From Candidatus Desantisbacteria bacterium CG1_02_49_89 (GTDB taxonomy: Bacteria; Desantisbacteria; UBA1551), in contig MNUP01000042.1 in the NCBI GenBank assembly GCA_001871075.1, forward strand, positions 1-14,483: a DNA stretch of 14,483 bases, read 5' to 3'. The translations under genes and the position numbers were made by a program. This document shows, one piece after another, positions 6,746 to 12,063 of the stretch. Each line of letters starts with the position of its first letter. The first letter of the stretch is position 1. The notes under the pieces were generated by a model. The model was not told the origin of the DNA, did not search any database, and was given only the letters and a program-made list of their open reading frames with translations.

Positions 6746-6777
6746 ACTCTGTAAACTTTGTAAACTCTATAAACTAT
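6746..6777. repeat. GTAAACT tandem tract
   Basis: The sequence actctgtaaactttgtaaac and its continuation to 6777 are the same words as at 5751-5780. They lie between the GH38 and aldolase-like genes, next to a ccacgaatttacactaat word at 6713-6730. Confidence 0.7.
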
Positions 6778-6784
6778 GTCGAAG

Positions 6785-6821
6785 ATCCCCCCTGGGACTT
6801 TCGCAAGAAAGTAGGGGGGAT
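6785..6821. repeat. strong hairpin just after the alpha-mannosidase gene
   Basis: The outer arms ATCCCCCC (6785-6792) and GGGGGGAT (6814-6821) enclose an inner stem ACTTTC-GCAA-GAAAGT (6797-6812) with a GNRA tetraloop. The hairpin begins 3 bases after the GH38 stop on the minus strand. No T-run follows, so rather than terminating it may stabilise the upstream message or mark another palindromic repeat. Confidence 0.7.
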
Positions 6822-6824
6822 AAA

Positions 6825-9800
6825 TTAGCTTAAACGGATGGTTTTGATTTCATGCTTGCCGACGGAAATTTTAATTTTAGCAGGACTAAAGTCCTGCGTT
6901 ACACCAGATATTTTGAGTTTCTTGCCTGCAAGCGGGCGTTCTATCATATCGGTCTCAACAGCGTTCTTCATCTGCGACACATTCAGCGTGATCACGCCTT
7001 TTGTCGCTTTGCCGTGCGCCTCGTAGAATCGCAGTATCATCCCCTTGCCGTCCTCCGCCTTCTTAAACGCGCTGACAATAAGGTTCTTTGGTTCCACACT
7101 CACAAATGAGTGTGTCTCCGGCAGAACCTGTCGTGCGTCGTGCGTCGTTCGTCGTGCATCGTCAGACTTGTAAACTTGTAAACTTGTCAACTTGTCAACT
7201 GCAGTTACCAGAAGCGGCTGATTGAATTCCGCGGCACGGTTCACAGTGCCTGCGGAGCGCCAGTCACCCTTGTGCGGGTACATCGCGTAACCGAAATGGT
7301 GCTCCCCGACAGCTGAAACCGGGTCAGGCTCGTAACCGCTCCTGATAAGCGTAAGCCTTAACACATTACCGATCGCGTCACAGCCGTACTTGCAGTTGTT
7401 CAGGATGCTTAAGCCCCTTTTTCCCGCCTCATCCTTTCCTGTAAGGTCCATCCATTTCTGCGAAGGCACTTCGTTACCTATTGTCGGGCGGTAAATATAC
7501 CCGAACGGTATTTCAAAACAGGCTTCTGAGCTGTTCACGCTCACAGGGAACGCGACTTTAAGCATCGGCCCGTCTGTCTGGGGCGTTCCTTTTTCCTTCC
7601 AGTCTACGTCCGCGTAGAAATCCACGCGCGGGATATCCCTGTAAAGGACTATGTCCTGCCTAAAATCCGAATCCAGTATTTTCCTTTCCACGCTTATGAC
7701 AACGCGCACCGGCCCTTTTTCCTTCAGCTCGACTTTCGCGTCAGAAAGCAGGTTGTCTATCCTGCCGATTGGGCCGACTATCCAGGCAGACATCCCGTGC
7801 GGCTTCTCGTAATGCACCTGCAGCAGGTTGCCAGGCTCGAAGAAAGTCGGAGCCTCAGCCCCGTATTTGAAAGACGGCACGCAGTCCATCCCGTTACTCT
7901 TGTCTATCAGGTTGTGCACGCCGCCAGAATTCTTCCTTATCCTCAGCGTGTAGAACCTGTTCTCCGCGGTTATGAAATTCGGGTCCTCGCTGAATTTGAT
8001 ATCGTCAGCTTCCGGATCTTGCGCGCATTTACTCTTCTGGCAGACGTAATACGTGCGAAATCCCATCGCTGGCACGGTCGCGGCGAATATAAGGCAGTCC
8101 CCGCTCAGCTGTGTCGGGACGCAATTGCCTTTATCATCGCAGATGTTCGCGTCCCTGCGGTTCTCGACCTTGACCATCGCTATGTCAGTGCGCTCCCAGG
8201 AATGCGGGTTAAAAACAACGACCGGCTTTCCCTTTCCCTTGTAATCTATCTTAGACGCGATCACCTGCATAGCTGAATCCATAGCGCTCTTTCCAATAGA
8301 CGCAACTTCGGTGAAAAATTCCTTCGCGTGATGGTCGCCGTCCCCGTATGAAGGATGTATGGCGCACCCGCAGTAAATGTCGTGGAACTGGCTGAACAGC
8401 GTGTTGTGCCACGCCTTATCCATCTTTTCAGCCGGATACTCGCCTCCCAGGGTATTCGACATCAAGCTGAGCGATTCAGCGGCCGGAAGCAGGTTCTCGC
8501 TTGTCCTGTTATACAGCTTGATATCCCCGTGGTTCGAATAGCACCCCTCGAAAGTGAAGTTCAACTCCCTGCGGCACACCGGATAATTCTTTTTGTCCTT
8601 GAGCGCGCCCTTGTAATAGCTTTCAGCTGAATCAAATATCACAGCGGGGAATTGTTTCACCTGCTGCAGCTTTTTAGCCCTTTTAACGTCCCGCCTGGTC
8701 GGCCCGCCGCCGTGGTCGCCGATCCCGTAAACCACCTGGTAATGGTTAATGCCGATCCTTTTCTTATGGTTTATCATCCAGCTGGCCATGTCAGGCCTTA
8801 TCGCCATGTTGTAGGATTCACCGCTTACAAGCGCGAGGATACGGGTGCCGTCAGGAGATTCCCACCAGAAAAGCGGTCCTTCCTTCTGGGGCCTGCACCT
8901 GTGCCCGTAATAGAAATCAATGCCGCTCTTTTTCAGTATCTGGGGGTATGTCCACGGATGGCCGAACGTGTCCGGGCACCAGCAGACCTTCGGCTCAAGC
9001 CCGAATTTTTCCATCACGTATTTCTTCGCGTAGAGCGTCTGGCGCACCAAAGCTTCTCCGCCCGCGGTATTCAGGTCGCCCTCAACCCAGGTGGAAGCTG
9101 TCACGTCCCATTTTCCCTGCTTCACCCTCTTTTTGATCTTATCGTACAATTCCGGCAGGTTCTCCTCAACGCCGTCATAAAGCCCTGCCTGGCTCTGCGA
9201 GAATTTAAAATCCGGCACCTCATCCATAATGCTGTCAACGGTCTTGAAAGTTCCGCGCGCCGTATTCAAAGTGGCAGGCCAGGTCCACAGCCAGTTCATA
9301 TCAATGTGCGCGTGGCCCACAAGGTGGATCTTCAGCTTTTTAGCTTCGCCTGAGATCCCTGAAAGCGCTTCCTGGGCTTTTTCAAGCGACGGAACAAGCT
9401 GTTCAGCGTTCTTGGCATCCAGGGCTTTTATATCAACAAGCGAAACTGCCTTATTAAGCATTTCCGCGTATTTCTTTCCCTTCCATTCCGAAAGAGCGGC
9501 AGCAAGCCGCATCACGTTGAGCGCGACCTCCATCCTGAAGATCCTGTCCTCGACCTTTTCGAAGAACAATCTCGTGCCGTAATAAAGACTGCCCCATCCG
9601 GGCGCCTTAAGGGTCCTGATGACTATGGTAAGTTCTTCTGCTTTAGTTATTTTTTCAACAACCGGGAATATCACGTCGATAAGCCAGTCTGTTTTCGCGG
9701 CGCTCTTGCCGTTCACGAAAACTTCGGCGCCGTTGGGCGAATAAAAATTCCCGTTCACCTGCGAGCCTTTCAAATCGATGCCGAACATCTCAACAGGTAT

Positions 9801-10007
9801 CTGCCTTTTGATGCGGAAGCACGCCACTGTCGTAGGCGTATCCCACCACTTTCCGCCGTAATTCGGCCAGGCAGAATCATCAAAACCCTTCTGCTCAGCG
9901 CCGTCTTCCGGATTTTCCTTGTATTTCCACGCCCCAAGCCCCTGCGCTCCCCTTATCTCGTTGATGAGACCTGCTAACTTCTGCTCTACCTCTTGCCACT
10001 TGTCCAT
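6825..10007 (-). CDS. alpha-mannosidase, glycoside hydrolase family 38, 1060 aa
   Basis: This is a retaining alpha-mannosidase that hydrolyses terminal alpha-mannosides, probably in the cytoplasm because no signal peptide is seen. An N-terminal beta-rich region (about 1-220) precedes the catalytic domain. GHAHIDMNWLWTW (231-243) supplies metal ligands. WCPDTFGH (343-350) holds the catalytic Asp346. WVEGDLN lies at 307-313 and QFHDIYCG (540-547) holds another metal ligand. C-terminal beta domains follow, with SVEPKN and ILRFYE motifs. I chose the ATG at 10007, with an AGGAG-type site 10-12 bases upstream. A frame extension to 10109 would translate a REP pair and is rejected. Two stretches are repeat-derived: one about 100 residues from the end (bases 7131-7200) and VTQDFSPAK near 1036-1044 (bases 6880-6902). 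PfkB kinase lies upstream and the aldolase-like gene downstream. Confidence 0.95.
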   Translation of the reverse strand: MDKWQEVEQKLAGLINEIRGAQGLGAWKYKENPEDGAEQKGFDDSAWPNYGGKWWDTPTTVACFRIKRQIPVEMFGIDLKGSQVNGNFYSPNGAEVFVNGKSAAKTDWLIDVIFPVVEKITKAEELTIVIRTLKAPGWGSLYYGTRLFFEKVEDRIFRMEVALNVMRLAAALSEWKGKKYAEMLNKAVSLVDIKALDAKNAEQLVPSLEKAQEALSGISGEAKKLKIHLVGHAHIDMNWLWTWPATLNTARGTFKTVDSIMDEVPDFKFSQSQAGLYDGVEENLPELYDKIKKRVKQGKWDVTASTWVEGDLNTAGGEALVRQTLYAKKYVMEKFGLEPKVCWCPDTFGHPWTYPQILKKSGIDFYYGHRCRPQKEGPLFWWESPDGTRILALVSGESYNMAIRPDMASWMINHKKRIGINHYQVVYGIGDHGGGPTRRDVKRAKKLQQVKQFPAVIFDSAESYYKGALKDKKNYPVCRRELNFTFEGCYSNHGDIKLYNRTSENLLPAAESLSLMSNTLGGEYPAEKMDKAWHNTLFSQFHDIYCGCAIHPSYGDGDHHAKEFFTEVASIGKSAMDSAMQVIASKIDYKGKGKPVVVFNPHSWERTDIAMVKVENRRDANICDDKGNCVPTQLSGDCLIFAATVPAMGFRTYYVCQKSKCAQDPEADDIKFSEDPNFITAENRFYTLRIRKNSGGVHNLIDKSNGMDCVPSFKYGAEAPTFFEPGNLLQVHYEKPHGMSAWIVGPIGRIDNLLSDAKVELKEKGPVRVVISVERKILDSDFRQDIVLYRDIPRVDFYADVDWKEKGTPQTDGPMLKVAFPVSVNSSEACFEIPFGYIYRPTIGNEVPSQKWMDLTGKDEAGKRGLSILNNCKYGCDAIGNVLRLTLIRSGYEPDPVSAVGEHHFGYAMYPHKGDWRSAGTVNRAAEFNQPLLVTAVDKLTSLQVYKSDDARRTTHDARQVLPETHSFVSVEPKNLIVSAFKKAEDGKGMILRFYEAHGKATKGVITLNVSQMKNAVETDMIERPLAGKKLKISGVTQDFSPAKIKISVGKHEIKTIRLS
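6880..6902 (-). repeat. REP-like palindrome inside the GH38 coding sequence
   Basis: The sequence GTAACGCAGGAC-TTTA-GTCCTGC has the same head and TTTA loop as the intergenic copies. It is read in frame as VTQDFSPA about 20 residues before the C-terminus. The rejected N-terminal extension of the same frame reads VTQGFSP from another copy at 10077-10094. Confidence 0.85.
7131..7200. repeat. two tandem tracts inserted in the GH38 coding sequence
   Basis: Bases 7131-7163 repeat tcgtgcg-type units and 7166-7200 repeat acttgtaaac / acttgtcaac units. The second tract matches intergenic tracts at 5682-5780 and 6746-6777. Read on the minus strand they give KLTSLQVYKSDDARRTTHDA, a basic low-complexity stretch lying just before the conserved SFVSVEPKN. 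A perfect hairpin CACACTCA-CAAA-TGAGTGTG adjoins at 7095-7114. Confidence 0.85.
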
Positions 10008-10046
10008 GATTTTGTTTCTCTCCTTTCTTGTTTTTTTATGATTACA

Positions 10047-10094
10047 GTAACTCAAACCTTCAGGTTTGATGTCAGGGCTAAAGCCCTGAGTTAC
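10047..10094. repeat. paired inverted REP-like palindromes (BIME-like)
   Basis: The left element GTAACTCAAACC-TTCA-GGTTTGA and the right element TCAGGGC-TAAA-GCCCTGAGTTAC face each other two bases apart, each with the GTAACTC head on the outside. This is the classic inverted-pair layout of bacterial interspersed mosaic elements. It lies between the PfkB and GH38 genes, upstream of the GH38 Shine-Dalgarno. Confidence 0.85.
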
Positions 10095-10115
10095 CAAAAC
10101 TGTGTTCACCTGTGG

Positions 10116-11372
10116 TTAATTTGATTTATCGTTTGGTCCCTGCCAAAACCGTTCTGGTTCATTGTATTTCCAACCAGTGGTTTTGATTTCAAGTTTATTT
10201 TTAGGAAGCTTGGCTTCAACCTGCTCAGTGGTTTCTTTCCAGGATTTTATGCCGCTGACAGCATCCAGCACCCGGACATTCTGCGCGCCCACAGTGCAGG
10301 CGTATTTCAAGCTAACCTCAACGCTCTTTCCGTTAAGATAAGCACTTAAAAACCCGGCTATCGCTGAATCTCCTGCTCCGGTGGCACTTGCAACCTCTTC
10401 AACGCGATAGCTGGGCTCCCACAGTTCCCTTCCAGCCCAGTTATCCGGGTCAGCCGGCTTTGTCCATCCCATTTTTTCAAGTTCTTTCTTTCCAGCTGTG
10501 CGCAGGTAGAACCCGCGGACCCCGCTTTTCAGGCTCACGATCTTGGGTCCGTATGACATAAGCCTGGCTGACATCCTTGACATATCCTCGCCCTCAAAGC
10601 AATCTAAGAGGTCCTTGTCCTTTGATCCTTCCCTGAACTGCATAAACCTATCCCTTTCGATCATAAAACAGGTCTCTTCAACGCTCGGAAGGTAGATGTC
10701 CACGAACGGGAGCACGTTTTTCAGTATCTTGTCCCAGTCCTGCTTACCCGAATCGCTTGCCGGATCAGGAAGTGAAACGTCAAGCGAGGTCGTCACCCCG
10801 GTTTCCTTTGCTTTTTTGAATATCCTTGCAAGCTCAGCGCCTTCGTTCTCGTAAAGCCGTCGCATAAGCGGCGGGTACCCGAGGTGGAAGATCCTTGCCT
10901 GCTTTACAAGGTCAAAATTGATGTCTTCCAGGCCGAATGTGTTATTGGCTCCGGGATTATGCAGAAATATCCTGTCAATACCCGGAGGCGCGAGCGCGAG
11001 CGTATACGAACTCTGCTCGCCAGGGACCACATGCATGCCCGCCAGGGTTCGACCAGTCCGCTCTTTTTTGGCGGAGATGGGCGACCTGCCTCCTTTAAAA
11101 GTTTCTTTTAACTTATCAAGAATGGCTTTACCGAAGAAATCGTCCCCGATCTTCGCCATCAACTCAACCTTCGCGCCAAGCCTGTGCAGTCCAAGGCCTG
11201 TGTTTGACACGGGCCCGCCCGTGGAAGTCACCACTTCGCCCACGTTCACAAGCTTTCCGGGAACGAACAGCTCTCCGAACGATTTCGCCCCTGTTTTCGG
11301 AAACCTTGGTATCACGTCAAAGCATATATGCCCGGCTACTACTACATCGATTTTCTTATCAGATTTTACCAT
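10116..11372 (-). CDS. PfkB-family sugar kinase, 418 aa
   Basis: This is an ATP-dependent carbohydrate or nucleoside kinase of the ribokinase / PfkB fold. The N-terminus VVVAGHICFDVIPRFP (10-25) and TSTGGPVSNTGLGLHRLGA (49-67) fit the substrate side, followed by AKIGDDFFGKAIL (73-85). The C-terminal signature SATGAGDSAIAGFL (329-342) has the catalytic base Asp335 and the anion hole GAGD. At 418 aa it is longer than the usual 300-330; the extra length lies mainly around 235-320. The ATG at 11372 follows GGGAG by 8 bases. It is the first gene of the compact cassette with GH38, aldolase-like, E1 alpha and E1 beta, so its substrate is probably a sugar or sugar-derived intermediate of that route. 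The exact substrate is not readable from the sequence. The last residues run into a repeat word shared with other gaps. Confidence 0.9.
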   Translation of the reverse strand: MVKSDKKIDVVVAGHICFDVIPRFPKTGAKSFGELFVPGKLVNVGEVVTSTGGPVSNTGLGLHRLGAKVELMAKIGDDFFGKAILDKLKETFKGGRSPISAKKERTGRTLAGMHVVPGEQSSYTLALAPPGIDRIFLHNPGANNTFGLEDINFDLVKQARIFHLGYPPLMRRLYENEGAELARIFKKAKETGVTTSLDVSLPDPASDSGKQDWDKILKNVLPFVDIYLPSVEETCFMIERDRFMQFREGSKDKDLLDCFEGEDMSRMSARLMSYGPKIVSLKSGVRGFYLRTAGKKELEKMGWTKPADPDNWAGRELWEPSYRVEEVASATGAGDSAIAGFLSAYLNGKSVEVSLKYACTVGAQNVRVLDAVSGIKSWKETTEQVEAKLPKNKLEIKTTGWKYNEPERFWQGPNDKSN

Positions 11373-11406
11373 TTACTATTCTCCCTTCTGAAAAATTAAT
11401 AAAAAT

Positions 11407-11435
11407 TTGACTTTTCCTTGATTTTCTGATATACT
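11407..11435 (+). promoter_or_regulatory. sigma70-type promoter, first small-RNA unit
   Basis: TTGACT (11407-11412), a 17-base spacer and TATACT (11430-11435) differ from the consensus at one position in each box. The gene-free downstream sequence ends in an intrinsic terminator about 70 bases on. The region around the -35 box (aaatttgactttt) and after the -10 (attactaat) resembles the second promoter at 11542-11570. Confidence 0.75.
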
Positions 11436-11441
11436 ATTACT

Positions 11442-11511
11442 AATCCAAGTAATTGGAGTTGGATGACCCGAAGGGGTCAGCGTGAAGAAATCCCGAGAAA
11501 TCGGGTTTTTT
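11442..11511 (+). ncRNA. candidate small RNA 1 (about 70 nt, three hairpins)
   Basis: The predicted transcript starts about 7 bases after the -10 box. It can form three short perfect hairpins: TCCAA-GTAA-TTGGA (11444-11457), TGACCC-GAAG-GGGTCA (11464-11479) and the terminator stem CCCGA-GAAA-TCGGG (11492-11505). It carries no obvious reading frame, and I do not recognise it as a known RNA or riboswitch class. It is divergent to the PfkB gene and transcribed away from it. No gene follows that it could lead. Confidence 0.55.
11492..11511 (+). terminator. intrinsic terminator of small RNA 1
   Basis: Stem CCCGA / TCGGG with a GAAA loop is followed by six T residues (11506-11511). It ends the unit starting at the 11407-11435 promoter. 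Confidence 0.75.
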
Positions 11512-11541
11512 CATTTTTAAAAAACTTTGATAATATAAAAT

Positions 11542-11570
11542 TTGACTTTTAAATGAAATTATGGTATTCT
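11542..11570 (+). promoter_or_regulatory. sigma70-type promoter, second small-RNA unit
   Basis: TTGACT (11542-11547), a 17-base spacer and TATTCT (11565-11570). The -35 box and its flanks (aaatttgactttt) and the run after the -10 (attattag) repeat those of the promoter 135 bases upstream, suggesting a duplicated or shared control signal. Confidence 0.75.
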
Positions 11571-11576
11571 ATTATT

Positions 11577-11670
11577 AGAGTGGTAAGTCCGTTACAGGCG
11601 GTTCGTTGCGTTCCCATCCATCGGTTGGCAAAAGCAACGGCACGACAAGCCTGGAGGCACGCTCTTTTTT
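11577..11670 (+). ncRNA. candidate small RNA 2 (about 94 nt, nested stems)
   Basis: The 5' AGAG-TG (11577-11582) can pair with CA..CTCT (11658-11665), which is directly followed by Ts. Inside lie a small hairpin GTAA-gtccg-TTAC (11583-11595), then nested stems CAGGC/GCCTG (11595-11599 with 11649-11653) and CGTTGC/GCAACG (11604-11609 with 11634-11639) around a 24-base loop. The closing stem plus the T-run (11665-11670) can serve as terminator. I checked it by eye against SRP RNA, 6S, tmRNA, RNase P and common riboswitch signatures and saw no match. The overlapping plus-strand frame 11553-11738 looks like chance. Confidence 0.55.
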
Positions 11671-12022
11671 ATTTATTAGGCAGATATACGGTTTTATACT
11701 TTATATATTTACCTGCACCTCTCACCTTTAAAATTTGATCTGCCTCAGTCATAGTCTTTTCTTCTTACCAATTAGCAAAAAATGCTTACCGAAAATTTAC
11801 CGATTACCTGCCTTATAAATATATTTATCACTTCAGCCTTTCCCTAATTGCTCGGCAAAGCCTGCTTCTGCCACTGCTGCTGTCTCTTCTGCCGTTACTG
11901 CCATATTCTCTTCTTTTGCTACTACAACCTTCTCCTCTACTTTATTTCCAAATGGCTCGATTCTGACCCGATTATGGCTCGATTCTGACCCGATTAAAAC
12001 ATAATATATTGCAGAACTTGCA
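11671..12022. other. AT-rich gene-free stretch with direct and inverted repeats
   Basis: No convincing gene. An 8-base inverted pair AGGCAGAT / ATCTGCCT lies at 11678-11685 and 11738-11745. A 22-base unit is perfectly duplicated at 11952-11995. On the minus strand a frame is open from about 12063 to the stop at 11833-11835 and is listed separately as doubtful. Confidence 0.55.
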
Positions 12023-12063
12023 TTACCTTTTAATCTTCCACCATCCCCCGCTGGTTTTTCCCT
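11833..12063 (-). other. open frame without a good start, overlapping regulator end
   Basis: In the frame one base off the AlbA_2 regulator, about 76 codons are open across its last codons and into the gap. The later half reads VEEKVVVAKEENMAVTAEET and then AAVAEAGFAEQLGKG before a TGA at 11835-11833. It has a biased Ala/Glu composition. There is no ATG until the Met in KEENMAV and no matching Shine-Dalgarno. The 22-base direct repeat lies within it and shifts its frame. It may be a gene remnant or chance. Confidence 0.2.
11952..11995. repeat. 22-bp perfect direct duplication
   Basis: The unit ATGGCTCGATTCTGACCC plus GATT occurs at 11952-11973 and again at 11974-11995 without a mismatch. On the minus strand the word is GGGTCAGAATCGAGCCAT, similar in form (GGG-C-G...CAT) to the gggacagacaccat word of the dispersed repeat at 3142. 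Confidence 0.9.

Noticed and set aside
8652-9353. Long plus-strand frame of 233 codons opposite the alpha-mannosidase
   Set aside because: It is antisense to strongly conserved GH38 catalytic sequence, with no RBS and no recognisable product; it is a shadow of codon bias.
10008-10109. 34-residue N-terminal extension of the alpha-mannosidase frame
   Set aside because: It translates the paired REP-like palindromes and the Shine-Dalgarno region; the ATG at 10007 has an RBS and gives the expected start.
11577-11670. SRP RNA, 6S RNA or a known riboswitch
   Set aside because: The conserved SRP tetraloop domain is absent, the length is too short for 6S, and no downstream gene is in place for a riboswitch to control.
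11553-11738. Plus-strand frame of 61 codons over small RNA 2
   Set aside because: Its ATG lies inside the promoter spacer, it has no Shine-Dalgarno, and the residues resemble no protein; the RNA structure explains the region better.
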